Shown piece after piece: positions 1-8,226 of a stretch of 64,000 bases of DNA. Position 1 is the stretch's first letter. Every line of letters starts with the position of its first letter. The notes under the pieces were generated by a model. That model had not been told where the DNA came from. It did not search any database and saw nothing but the letters and a program-made list of their open reading frames with translations. A program made the translations under genes and the position numbers. Origin of the DNA: Proteobacteria bacterium UBA981 (GTDB lineage Bacteria > Pseudomonadota > Gammaproteobacteria > Ga0077536); contig DBBP01000008.1 of assembly GCA_002292285.1 (NCBI GenBank), forward strand, positions 248,001-312,000, given 5' to 3'.

Positions 1-789
1 GAGAACGGGCACCAGGGCCTGTGGGAGTGGCAACCCGAGTTGAATTCTGTGCACTTCTCGCGAGAGTGGTACTTGATGCTTGGTTATCCCGAGGGCTCGC
101 TCACTTCGATGGCAAACCATATGGCACCGCTGGTGCATCCCGAGGATCGAGCCCACGTCAGACAAAATGCTTTGGATCTACTCCAAAGCAACGCAGACAG
201 CGTCGAAGTCGAGCATCGCTTGCGGCATCGCGACGGCCACTATCTGAATATTCTCTCGCGCGGTCGGGTTGTCTCCCGTGATGAGGCTGGCAGAGTAGCC
301 CGGGTGATCGGGACGCATGTTGATATCAGTCAGTTAAAGCGTACTCAGGCTGAGCTATTTGAGTCCCGAAAGTTTCTTGAGACCCTCTTCGAGACGATGC
401 CGCAGCGCGTGTTCTGGAAAGATCGCGACAGCCGCTATCTGGGCTGTAGCCGCCTGTTTGCAACAGATATCGGTCTTACCGATCAGGCAGATGTCGTCGG
501 GCTGACTGATTTTGATATGAGTTGGCACGAAGTGGCCGAGGAAGTGCGCGAAGAAGATCGCCTGATCGTCAGCGGCGCAGTGAGCCATATCAACAATGTG
601 AGTTACGTTCGTTCAAGCAAAGGAGCACCGATTTGGGCTGACACTACCAAAGTCCCCATCCGAGACCAGAGCGGCAACATTGTCGGGGTGTTAGGGACTT
701 TCTCCGATGTCACTGCGCTGCTCGCTGAGCAGCAACACCTGCAAACTGTCGCCGATACGTTCACAACGGGTGACGATCCGCGCCTGTAA
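1..789 (+). CDS. PAS-PAS sensor, N-terminal part of a split GGDEF/EAL protein (partial at left edge)
   Basis: The frame is open to base 1, so the true start lies outside the window; the first in-window initiators are internal. It encodes two PAS domains. The first has the typical GLWEW core at the extreme left and ends near the DISQLKRTQAEL linker at about codon 112. The second runs from FLETLFETMPQRVFWKDRD to GVLGTFSDVTAL. PAS domains sense small ligands, redox state or light and pass the signal to output domains. The frame ends at TAA 787-789, but the same frame stays open beyond it for 30 codons that look like the start of a GAF domain and then joins the diguanylate cyclase gene at 880. 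This is best read as the 5' part of one large gene interrupted by a nonsense codon. I see no transmembrane segment in the visible part. Confidence 0.8.
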   Translation, partial: ENGHQGLWEWQPELNSVHFSREWYLMLGYPEGSLTSMANHMAPLVHPEDRAHVRQNALDLLQSNADSVEVEHRLRHRDGHYLNILSRGRVVSRDEAGRVARVIGTHVDISQLKRTQAELFESRKFLETLFETMPQRVFWKDRDSRYLGCSRLFATDIGLTDQADVVGLTDFDMSWHEVAEEVREEDRLIVSGAVSHINNVSYVRSSKGAPIWADTTKVPIRDQSGNIVGVLGTFSDVTALLAEQQHLQTVADTFTTGDDPRL

Positions 790-879
790 AGTGCGATCGT
801 CAGATCCGCGGCAGAGCTTTCTGGTTGCGACCACGCTTTTGTCGCGCGCCTCGACGCCATCGAAGACAGTTTCGCGCAA

Positions 880-3279
880 GTGACGGCCTGTTACCCGGTA
901 GATTCACCATTGCTTGATTTGCAGTATCCGCTCGAGGGCTCGCCATGCCGGCAGGCCTCTCTAAGCGGCCGCTGCTTTATTGCACGTGAAGTTGTCGGTG
1001 CCTTTCCGGACGATGACATGCTGCGTGACGGAAACCTCGAGGCCTATGCCGGACAACGGCTACTGGCAGCCGAAGGCGGAATGGTTGGGTTGCTTGTGTT
1101 GCTTTTCGAACAGCCTATTACAGACGAAGCTCGCGTTCAGAATGTGCTTGAAGTATTCGCACCCAGGGCGGCGCGAGAACTCGAACGTGAACGTACGCAC
1201 GCGGTAATACGGGCGAGCGAGTTACGTCTGAATATGGCAATCGAAGGTAGCGGACAGGGCATTTGGGAATGGTCTCCCGACTCTGACTGCGTGGAAATCG
1301 CCGGCGCTCAGTTCGAGCATTTTCAATCACTTTCTGGCGCCCAGTTATTTTCCCGCATCCATGCTGAGGACCGCGCCTTGCAGCATCGCGCACTGCGCGA
1401 TTACTACAGCGGCGCGGTACCTTACTACGAGTTTCAGGGGCGCGTGCAGCAAGCCGATGGCGATTATCAATGGATGCTCGTGCGCGGCAAAGGTGAGTTC
1501 CGTGATGAGCATGGGCGCTTCACCAAGTTGATTGGAACCATCACTGATATTTCTCCGCTGAAAACGATTCAGGCCGAACTCGAGCGCTCACAGCAGTTTC
1601 TGGAATTGGTCATTGAGACCGTGCCACAGTCAATTTTTTGGCAGGATCGGGACGGACGCTATCAGGGGGGCAACCAACACTTCGCTGATTTGGCTGATGT
1701 TGCCTGCCCCGCCGACCTGGTCGGATTGAAGGACCGTGATATGCCCTGGCGAGGCGACGCACAACGCCTGCTGCGCGAAGATAAACCACTGCTCGACGGT
1801 ATTCGCGCGCACTTTCATCGCGAAGTGGAAGTTGCGCCTGGCGACGCACCTGCCCAGTGGTTCGACCTGGTGAAGGTGCCGATGCGCGATGCTGATGGCG
1901 ATGTTATCGGAGTGCTCGGCACCGTCAATGACATCACGGTGCGCAAACAGGCAGAACAGGCAGCTAAACATTTGGCCTACTTCGATGCGCTGACGGAGTT
2001 GCCTAATCGTCGCTATTTTAATCAACGTCTGGAAGCTTCGTTCGCCGCCGCGCGACGTCGCGGTAATTTCGGTGCCCTGCTGTTCATTGATATGGACCAG
2101 TTCAAACAGGTTAACGACACGCTGGGACATTCGGTCGGAGATCAATTGCTGAAGGCGGTTGCCGATCGCTTGCGCAATGTGACTCGGCAAGAAGACACCG
2201 TCGCGCGGATAGGTGGCGATGAGTTTGTCGTATTGCTACCCGAAATTGCGCCGGACCTCGATGTTTGCGCGCATCAGTCGCAACTCGTCGCTGAGAAGAT
2301 TCACCAATCATTAGGGCAACCATTCCAATTCGATCACCACCAGTTTCACGTCACGCCTACGATTGGTATTTCGTTGTTCCCCGAGAACGGTCGCAGCGCC
2401 GATGATGTGCTCAAGCAAGCAGACACCGCGATGTATAGCGGCAAGGCCGCCGGGCGTAACGTCACGCGATTTTTCCGTCGCGAGATGGAGGAATCGACTC
2501 GGCAGCGGCTGATGGTTGAAGGCGATTTGCGCCAGGCAATCGCGCGCCAGGCGTTTGAATTGTACTTCCAGCCGCAGGTTGACCATTGGGGTGCGGTGTC
2601 TGGCGCCGAAGTCTTGCTGCGCTGGAATCATCCCCAACGAGGACAGGTCCTGCCGTCAGAATTTATCCCGATCGCGGAGGAACGCGGGCTCATAATCGAA
2701 ATCGGACATTGGGTTTTAAATGCGGCATTCGAACGCTACCGGGAATGGTTGGGCCGGGGCATTGTGTTGGACGAGCTCGCGATTAACGTGAGCTCGAAAC
2801 AACTTCGCAGCGATACTTTTGTCGATGAAGTCGAGCAGTTGTTGGGCGATTATCGAATTCCAGCCGATCGAATCATGTTCGAAATTACCGAAGGGACTGT
2901 CATCGAAGACGTCGAGGCGACTATTGAAATCATGCTCCAGCTTGGTCAGCTCGGCATTCGCTTCTCGATCGACGATTTTGGCGTCGGCTATTCGTCACTC
3001 TCCTACCTGAAACGCCTGCCGATTGATCAGTTGAAAATAGACCGCTCATTTGTCGCTGATATCGGTACGGACCAGAGTGATGAAGTCATTTGCCAGACCA
3101 TCGCTGCAATGAGTCGTCAATTGCAGTTGCACACTGTTGCCGAGGGCGTCGAATCGCAGGAGCAGTTCGACTTTCTTTCAGGTATCGGCATTAACGCGTA
3201 TCAAGGCTACCTGTTCCTGCGCCCGTCCCGGGAGGACGTGTTTCTCGATTTTCTGAACTCCAAACATCGACGCGAGTAG
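880..3279 (+). CDS. GAF-PAS-PAS-GGDEF-EAL cyclic-di-GMP enzyme (downstream part of the split gene)
   Basis: This is a bifunctional c-di-GMP signalling protein. The order is a GAF remainder (about residues 1-105), two PAS domains (about 110-230 and 235-355), GGDEF and EAL. GGDEF is intact at residues 445-449, with a possible product-inhibition site RQED five residues ahead. The EAL motif is EVL (577-579), a tolerated variant. Downstream EAL motifs are present: NVSSKQL, FEITEGT, DDFGVGYSSL, AEGVES and YQGYLF. It is therefore plausibly able both to make and to degrade c-di-GMP. The start given is a GTG with no visible Shine-Dalgarno sequence, lying inside the GAF domain. The same frame continues upstream to the TAA at 787, so independent initiation here is doubtful and the GAF would be truncated. 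The PAS pair repeats the layout of the upstream PAS pair. Confidence 0.85.
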   Translation: MTACYPVDSPLLDLQYPLEGSPCRQASLSGRCFIAREVVGAFPDDDMLRDGNLEAYAGQRLLAAEGGMVGLLVLLFEQPITDEARVQNVLEVFAPRAARELERERTHAVIRASELRLNMAIEGSGQGIWEWSPDSDCVEIAGAQFEHFQSLSGAQLFSRIHAEDRALQHRALRDYYSGAVPYYEFQGRVQQADGDYQWMLVRGKGEFRDEHGRFTKLIGTITDISPLKTIQAELERSQQFLELVIETVPQSIFWQDRDGRYQGGNQHFADLADVACPADLVGLKDRDMPWRGDAQRLLREDKPLLDGIRAHFHREVEVAPGDAPAQWFDLVKVPMRDADGDVIGVLGTVNDITVRKQAEQAAKHLAYFDALTELPNRRYFNQRLEASFAAARRRGNFGALLFIDMDQFKQVNDTLGHSVGDQLLKAVADRLRNVTRQEDTVARIGGDEFVVLLPEIAPDLDVCAHQSQLVAEKIHQSLGQPFQFDHHQFHVTPTIGISLFPENGRSADDVLKQADTAMYSGKAAGRNVTRFFRREMEESTRQRLMVEGDLRQAIARQAFELYFQPQVDHWGAVSGAEVLLRWNHPQRGQVLPSEFIPIAEERGLIIEIGHWVLNAAFERYREWLGRGIVLDELAINVSSKQLRSDTFVDEVEQLLGDYRIPADRIMFEITEGTVIEDVEATIEIMLQLGQLGIRFSIDDFGVGYSSLSYLKRLPIDQLKIDRSFVADIGTDQSDEVICQTIAAMSRQLQLHTVAEGVESQEQFDFLSGIGINAYQGYLFLRPSREDVFLDFLNSKHRRE

Positions 3280-3303
3280 TGCTCCACCGAGCTCAATCCG
3301 ATG

Positions 3304-3325
3304 CGGTGAGCGGATAGCTTCACCG
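3304..3325 (+). terminator. Weak hairpin after the EAL gene
   Basis: CGGTGA (3304-3309) and TCACCG (3320-3325) form a 6-bp stem with a 10-nt loop, 25 bases after the stop codon. No T-tract follows, so terminator function is uncertain. Confidence 0.25.
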
Positions 3326-3387
3326 AAACGCTCTGCGCGGCCCATGCGTTACCGAGGAGACTTCTCTCAATATCGGACTGAGATGCG

Positions 3388-3393
3388 TATAAT
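3388..3393 (+). promoter_or_regulatory. Possible -10 box upstream of the nitronate monooxygenase gene
   Basis: A perfect TATAAT lies 55 bases upstream of the ATG at 3449. The region 17 bp further upstream (TCTCAA) is a poor -35 match, so only the -10 element is supported. Confidence 0.4.
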
Positions 3394-3448
3394 TTTGGAC
3401 ACCGCTGACCTTAACGATTTATTGGCTCCCGGGGTTTAGGAACGACGC

Positions 3449-4429
3449 ATGCGAAATTTTCTCGACCATCTCGATCCGCGCTTCCCCATATTCAACGCGG
3501 GCATGGGCGGCGTCGCTGGTGCGGCCATGGCGAGTGCCGTGAACGCCGGGGGCGGCGTCGGCGTTTTAGCTTGCGGCGCAAAGCCGCCGCACTTGATAGC
3601 GCCGTTGGTGGCCGAAGCGCGTCGCCTGACTTCGCGGCCCTTGGGCGGCAATATCATCCTGCCAATGTCTGATGGGGCCGATGTCGAAGCGTGTTTCGAC
3701 AGTGGCCTCGAAATTCTCGTGTTGTTCTGGGGTGATCCGCAACCGTTCGTAGCCGATGCGCACAAGCGCGGTATGTTCGTCTTGTCGCAATGCGGCGGGC
3801 CAGAAGACGCGGTATTGGCTGCAGACGCGGGCGTGGATGGCGTCATCGTTCAGGGCACGGAGGCAGGCGGGCACGTTAAAGCCCATGCGCCCCTCGCAAG
3901 CACACTTTCCGATACGGTCCGGGTACTTGGACCGCTTCCCGTGATCGCGGCTGGTGGCATCACCAACGGTACAGAAATCCAAGCGGCACTGAGCGCCGGT
4001 GCGAGCGCGGTGACACTCGGCACGCGATTCCTCGCAAGCCCGGAGTCGCTCGCAACAGAAGACTACAAGGCGCGCGTGCTTGCAGCGCATGCGAGTGACA
4101 CGGTGCTAACGAAATTATTTGATCTGGGTTGGCCAGACGCGAATCATCGGGTCATTCGTAACAAGACCTACGACGACTGGGAGGCAGCCGGGAAACCAGC
4201 AACGGGTTCGCGCCCGGGTGAAGGTGACGAGGTTGGTGTGTTTGGCAGCGGTGACGATGCCATCTCCGTACCTCGTTACAGTGTTGTCCCTCCGTCATTG
4301 GGTTTTGAAGGTGACATCGAAGCGGTTGCACTGTACGCAGGCGAATCTGTTGAACAGGTGAATAAGGTCGAATCCGTAGCCGAGATCATGGCCACGCTGA
4401 TTGAAGAACTCCGTCGCGCTGCGGCCTGA
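3449..4429 (+). CDS. Nitronate monooxygenase / NPD-family flavoprotein
   Basis: This 326-residue FMN-dependent TIM-barrel enzyme belongs to the 2-nitropropane dioxygenase family, which oxidises alkyl nitronates with O2; some members are enoyl reductases. Visible family signatures are the N-terminal PIFNAGMGG segment, GTEAGGH near residue 138 (the conserved His lies here), the phosphate-binding AAGGI near residue 169 and GTRF near 191. The ATG is preceded by AGGA with 7 bases spacing. The C-terminal about 80 residues are less conserved. An acyl-CoA ligase follows after 48 bp on the same strand, so the pair is probably co-transcribed and may serve a catabolic route. The substrate cannot be read from sequence. 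Confidence 0.85.
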   Translation: MRNFLDHLDPRFPIFNAGMGGVAGAAMASAVNAGGGVGVLACGAKPPHLIAPLVAEARRLTSRPLGGNIILPMSDGADVEACFDSGLEILVLFWGDPQPFVADAHKRGMFVLSQCGGPEDAVLAADAGVDGVIVQGTEAGGHVKAHAPLASTLSDTVRVLGPLPVIAAGGITNGTEIQAALSAGASAVTLGTRFLASPESLATEDYKARVLAAHASDTVLTKLFDLGWPDANHRVIRNKTYDDWEAAGKPATGSRPGEGDEVGVFGSGDDAISVPRYSVVPPSLGFEGDIEAVALYAGESVEQVNKVESVAEIMATLIEELRRAAA

Positions 4430-4477
4430 ACACGCGGCACTCTGAATTCCCCGAAACACGGACTAACTGGACTCACT

Positions 4478-6034
4478 ATGCGGGTTACCCAACCACTTCA
4501 TCGAAATCTACAACAAATCCCTGACCAAGTTGCCACCGTCGATGGTGATCGCACTCATACGTGGGCGCAGTTCGTCGACCGTGTCGCACGACTCGCCGGT
4601 GGTCTGACGAGCGTCGGCGTGAAGTCCGGCGACCGGGTTGGCATCATCGCACTCAACTCTGACCGTTATATGGAGGTGGTCTTTGCCGCGCCCTGGGCCG
4701 GGGCGGTGATAGTGCCGGTGAATTATCGCTGGTCTGCTGCCGAGATTGCGTTTTCGCTGAACGATTCAGGTACGCGCGTACTGTTCGTCGATCGCGAACT
4801 GTGGCCGGTAGTGGCCGAATTGCGCGACCAGGTGGAACACCCCCTGACGATAATTTCCGTCGATGCTGTCCTGAATGGCGAAGACGCGAATTTGGACGCA
4901 CTGGTGAGCTCATGCCCGGCAGCCGAGGAGGTAGTGCGGGCACCGGACGACATATCGGGGATCTTCTATACCGGTGGTACGACCGGGCGCTCCAAGGGCG
5001 TGATGCTGACACATACCAATCACGTTGCGAACACATTGCAGTTTGCCACCTTGTTGGACTTGTCCCCCGACGTGATTTATTTGCACGCCGCGCCGATGTT
5101 TCATATCGCCGATGCGTTGTACATGTATCTCATCACGCATCTCGGCGCGAAACACATATTTATCCCCCGTTTTGAACCGATAGCGTGCGCGAAAGCGCTG
5201 CAAGAGCATGCGGTGACCGACACCATCCTGGTACCGACAATGATTCAAATGCTGTTGGAACAAGATGGCTTTGCTGACTTTGATTTGTCGCAGTTGCAGC
5301 GACTTTATTACGGCGCCTCACCAATGCCAGAAGCGGTCGCACACGACTTGATAGCAAAGCTGTCCTGGGTTCGGGCTTATCAGCTTTACGGCCAGACTGA
5401 ATCTGCACCACTGCTCACTGGACTCGATTCTCGCTATCACGTGACCAGCGGACCGGACGCCGGGCGGTTGCGCTCAGCTGGCCGAGCGATGCCAGCCGTC
5501 GAGCTGAAAATTGTCGACGAACAGGATAACGAAGTCCCTCGTGGTGAGGTCGGTGAAATCGTCGCGCGCGGCGCAAACATCATGAAAGGCTATTGGGGAC
5601 GAGACGATCTAAGCGCGGAGACGCTGCGCGGTGGCTGGCTACACACCGGCGATGCAGCCTACATGGATGACGGTGGGTTCATTTTTATATCCGACCGACT
5701 CAAAGACATGATCATTTCGGGTGGCGAGAACGTCTATTCGACCGAAGTCGAAAACGCGATGTATGAACATGACGAGGTCGGCCAGTGTGCCGTTATCGGG
5801 GTGCCCGATGACAAATGGGGAGAGCGCGTGCACGCCGTCGTCGTGCCCCGAGAAGGTTGTACGCCAGATCCGGACGATTTGATGCGCCATTGCCGCAAAC
5901 TTATCGCCGACTACAAATGTCCGCGCTCAATCAGTTTTCGGGCTGAGCCGTTGCCGTTGTCCGGAGCGGGCAAGGTGCTTAAGACAGAGCTGCGCAAACC
6001 GTTTTGGGGCGACAAAGATCGCCAAGTGAATTAG
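4478..6034 (+). CDS. Acyl-CoA ligase (AMP-forming, ANL superfamily)
   Basis: This 518-residue cytosolic enzyme activates a carboxylic acid to an acyl-AMP and then to an acyl-CoA. The motifs are complete: P-loop YTGGTTGRSKGVMLTH near residue 164, YQLYGQTES (A5) near 304, WLHTGD (A7) near 387, and the C-terminal GAGKVLK carrying the adenylation lysine. Length and domain order fit long- or medium-chain fatty-acyl or aromatic-acyl CoA ligases; the substrate is not determinable. It follows the nitronate monooxygenase at 48 bp and is followed by the RAYT element repeats. Confidence 0.88.
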   Translation: MRVTQPLHRNLQQIPDQVATVDGDRTHTWAQFVDRVARLAGGLTSVGVKSGDRVGIIALNSDRYMEVVFAAPWAGAVIVPVNYRWSAAEIAFSLNDSGTRVLFVDRELWPVVAELRDQVEHPLTIISVDAVLNGEDANLDALVSSCPAAEEVVRAPDDISGIFYTGGTTGRSKGVMLTHTNHVANTLQFATLLDLSPDVIYLHAAPMFHIADALYMYLITHLGAKHIFIPRFEPIACAKALQEHAVTDTILVPTMIQMLLEQDGFADFDLSQLQRLYYGASPMPEAVAHDLIAKLSWVRAYQLYGQTESAPLLTGLDSRYHVTSGPDAGRLRSAGRAMPAVELKIVDEQDNEVPRGEVGEIVARGANIMKGYWGRDDLSAETLRGGWLHTGDAAYMDDGGFIFISDRLKDMIISGGENVYSTEVENAMYEHDEVGQCAVIGVPDDKWGERVHAVVVPREGCTPDPDDLMRHCRKLIADYKCPRSISFRAEPLPLSGAGKVLKTELRKPFWGDKDRQVN

Positions 6035-6063
6035 TCCATAGCCCCGACTGACGCCGCTTTTCC

Positions 6064-6079
6064 AATTAGGGACAGGCAG
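6064..6079 (+). repeat. RAYT-associated repeat, left copy 1
   Basis: AATTAGGGACAGGCAG, identical to the copy at 6091-6106, 27 bp apart. An inverted version of its core (TGCCTGTCC) lies on the far side of the transposase at 7364-7372. The AGGGACAGGC core is typical of sequences flanking REP-associated tyrosine transposases. Confidence 0.75.
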
Positions 6080-6090
6080 CAAATTGGGCA

Positions 6091-6106
6091 AATTAGGGAC
6101 AGGCAG
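6091..6106 (+). repeat. RAYT-associated repeat, left copy 2
   Basis: Second exact copy of AATTAGGGACAGGCAG. It forms a direct pair with 6064-6079 and is inverted relative to the core at 7364-7372. Confidence 0.75.
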
Positions 6107-6277
6107 AAATATTGGAACGCTAGCGACCGAGAGCGCGTCCGATCGGGCTACGGGTACAAATGGTCGACGTTGACTGCGGAACAGAGAAGCAACCCCGCGT
6201 ATGGCATCGTTCGAGGCGTTCTGGGCACAGCCACCCGTGAAATGCCCGAAGCCATATCAAATACGACGACTCAAAGT

Positions 6278-7276
6278 TTAATGTGAGATGCTGGGTGCCG
6301 GATAAAAACGCCGAGCTTGGCTCAACCCCCAAACCCAGCGCTTGCCCTGACGGATGGCGAGGGCCTGAAGCCGCCCTGGCGAGCCGATTGCCAGCTCATA
6401 GCGCCGGTGTAACTGCGTTACGGTTGTCAGCCATCCGTCGACCGAGACACCCATTTGTTGTAGTAGTCTCGGCTGCGTCCCGGCGATGGCGCCGCGCTTA
6501 CCTGGCACGACACAGCGCCCGGTGGTATCCAGTAGCTCGAGATAATCCCGCACGTTGAACGGCAGGTCGTTTGGTGCGTCGTCCGAGGCAGCATTAGCTA
6601 ACGAGATTAATTTAGGTTTCAACGCGGCGCTATCTGGCACTGTTTCCTGTAATCGATCCTGAGCTGACGTGTAGTCACTGTCCGCGATGCTTTTCGCGAT
6701 TCCTGCGCGAACCGGATTCAAATCAACATAAGCCATCGCCGTCAACAATGCAGTTTCGTCCAACAAAGCCTGTGAACTGAAGCGGCCTTCCCAGAAATGA
6801 CCCGTGCAGCTGTCTTCGATATTCGCCATGCGGGCGATATATTGATTCAGGCAACGCATAAACCACGACAGACTACACACACGCTCTCGCCACTGAGCGA
6901 CACACGTGCCGAGTTGAGCGCTCTCCGCCGGCGATAGCGATTTTCCAGCAAGATACTGTTGAACAACGTTCGGCCCGCTGAACACTTTCGTCCAACGTCT
7001 GATGATTTCATCGTCAGACCACGACTCGACAACGCCCGGATTCAGCTTAATCACCAGATGGTAGTGGTTGCTCATCAATGCGTAAGCGCACAAATCGATA
7101 GCGAAGACCTCGCTCAACAGCGAAAGGCGCTTCTGCATCCAGGTTCGGCGATGTTCGTAAGAGCGGCCATCGATTTTGTCGTGACCGCACAGGAACGCTC
7201 GCCGGACGCAGCGGCCAGTGCAGTGGTAATACGGGGTCTCGTCTATTGAGACTAAAGTTGCTCGTGCTCGGGTCAT
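6278..7276 (-). CDS. REP-associated tyrosine transposase (Y1/HUH family)
   Basis: This 332-residue single-strand DNA transposase-like protein is related to IS200/IS605 TnpA. The HUH motif is NHYHLV (His71, His73), with the N-terminal HCTGRCVRRAFLCG segment typical of RAYTs. The likely catalytic tyrosine is Tyr145 in LNQYIARMAN, followed by GHFWEGRFSSQALL. The ATG at 7276 has a strong AGGAGGT Shine-Dalgarno at 5 bases spacing. The frame is intact, so the protein may be active. RAYTs usually act on dispersed REP palindromes and are often single-copy. The C-terminal about 100 residues extend past the Y1 core. Confidence 0.88.
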   Translation of the reverse strand: MTRARATLVSIDETPYYHCTGRCVRRAFLCGHDKIDGRSYEHRRTWMQKRLSLLSEVFAIDLCAYALMSNHYHLVIKLNPGVVESWSDDEIIRRWTKVFSGPNVVQQYLAGKSLSPAESAQLGTCVAQWRERVCSLSWFMRCLNQYIARMANIEDSCTGHFWEGRFSSQALLDETALLTAMAYVDLNPVRAGIAKSIADSDYTSAQDRLQETVPDSAALKPKLISLANAASDDAPNDLPFNVRDYLELLDTTGRCVVPGKRGAIAGTQPRLLQQMGVSVDGWLTTVTQLHRRYELAIGSPGRLQALAIRQGKRWVWGLSQARRFYPAPSISH

Positions 7277-7333
7277 CCTTGACCTCCTGACATTGGGTGG
7301 GTGGTTTCGCTGCAGACTAGCGGCTTAAGGGTG

Positions 7334-7367
7334 AAGCTTCAATGAGTGCCAAGCTTCAATGCGTGCC
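7334..7367 (+). repeat. 17-bp tandem repeat beside the RAYT right end
   Basis: AAGCTTCAATGAGTGCC (7334-7350) is followed directly by AAGCTTCAATGCGTGCC (7351-7367), with one mismatch. The second copy runs into the palindromic right-end repeat. It could reflect slippage or successive insertion events. Confidence 0.7.
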
Positions 7368-7389
7368 TGTCCTTTATTGAAAAGGGCAC
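7363..7389. repeat. REP-like imperfect palindrome, right end of RAYT element
   Basis: The left arm GTGCCTGTCCTTT and right arm AAAGGGCAC can pair with a 3-base bulge. The arm contains TGCCTGTCC, the reverse complement of the core in the left direct repeats. It lies 53 bp upstream of the nitroreductase start and may affect its expression. Confidence 0.6.
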
Positions 7390-7441
7390 GAAGTGCTATG
7401 TTTCGCGCTCTTTTTTAACTGAAGAATTTTGAGCCTTGCAA

Positions 7442-8122
7442 ATGGATGTTTTAGAAGCAATCAGAACTCGGAAATCGATTCGAGCATTTACCGATCAGCC
7501 GGTGCCCAGGGACACGGTGGCGAAAATTATCGAGATTTCTCAACGTGCACCGAGCGGGACTAACACACAGCCGTGGCATGTTCATATTTGTGCTGGCGAC
7601 GTTCGTCAGGCCATCACCGATGATGTCCTGGAGTTGGCCGCCAATGGCGGTGCGAAGACTTACGAGGAATACGGCTACTATCCGGAAAGCTGGCATGACA
7701 TTCATCGCGATCGCCGCCGCGGGGTTGGTTGGGGCTTGTACGGCCTGCTTGGGATTAAAAAAGGCGACCGCGAAGCGGCAGCTCGGCAAGGGGCGCGAAA
7801 TTTCATGTTCTTCGATGCGCCGATCGGGTTGTTTGTGACTACCGACGCCTATCTTGCGCGCGGAAGTTGGTCCGACACTGGCATGTATCTACAAACGATC
7901 ATGTTGGCGGCACGCGGATTCGGCTTGGACACTTGTCCTCAAGCAGCGTGGATCCAGTTCCAGGAACCGATTTTTCGTCATCTGAAGATTCCTGATGACC
8001 AGGTCCTGGTATCCGGCATGAGCCTCGGATACGCCGATCCGGATGCGATCGAAAACACCCTGGTGAGCGAGCGCGAGGCGATTTCGAATGTCGCGACATT
8101 CCATGGGTTCGACGGCATTTAG
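7442..8122 (+). CDS. Nitroreductase-family FMN oxidoreductase
   Basis: This 226-residue protein has the NTR fold. The N-terminal RKSIRAFTDQPV and RAPSGTNTQPWH segments are the classical FMN-phosphate and isoalloxazine contacts. The family reduces nitroaromatics, quinones or enones with NAD(P)H and works as a homodimer. The likely start is the ATG at 7442; a TTG two codons earlier is also in frame. The middle insertion around residues 75-110 (WHDIHRDRRRGVGWGLYGL) resembles nitrobenzoate-reductase-like members. It stands alone, downstream of the RAYT right end and convergent with the DAHP synthase gene. The substrate is unknown. Confidence 0.85.
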   Translation: MDVLEAIRTRKSIRAFTDQPVPRDTVAKIIEISQRAPSGTNTQPWHVHICAGDVRQAITDDVLELAANGGAKTYEEYGYYPESWHDIHRDRRRGVGWGLYGLLGIKKGDREAAARQGARNFMFFDAPIGLFVTTDAYLARGSWSDTGMYLQTIMLAARGFGLDTCPQAAWIQFQEPIFRHLKIPDDQVLVSGMSLGYADPDAIENTLVSEREAISNVATFHGFDGI

Positions 8123-8125
8123 CCG

Positions 8126-8135
8126 GCCATATGGC
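8126..8135. repeat. 10-bp palindrome in a convergent gap
   Basis: GCCATATGGC, a perfect palindrome 4 bp after the nitroreductase stop, lies in the 104-bp gap to the convergent DAHP synthase. The function is unknown and it could be chance. Confidence 0.25.
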
Positions 8136-8226
8136 GCCGCAATATCTGTCGCAACCGCTTTGGCGCCGCCGAGTCCACACAAACTCCGGGGGTTGTTGCT
8201 CGCAACAGGCACCGCGTGGCCGCGCT

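Larger units (their letters stand above)
6064..7389 (-). mobile_element. RAYT / TnpA-REP element
   Basis: The transposase gene is bounded on the left by two direct copies of AATTAGGGACAGGCAG and on the right by an inverted, imperfectly palindromic copy that folds as GTGCCTGTCCTTT...AAAGGGCAC (7363-7389). The layout matches a REP-associated tyrosine transposase with its cognate palindromes rather than a classical IS with long inverted ends. The exact boundaries are inferred from the repeats. Bases 6107-6277 between the left repeats and the gene hold nothing I can identify. Confidence 0.65.

Noticed and set aside
787..789. Stop codon recoding as selenocysteine or pyrrolysine
   Set aside because: The codon is TAA, whereas those recodings use TGA and TAG.
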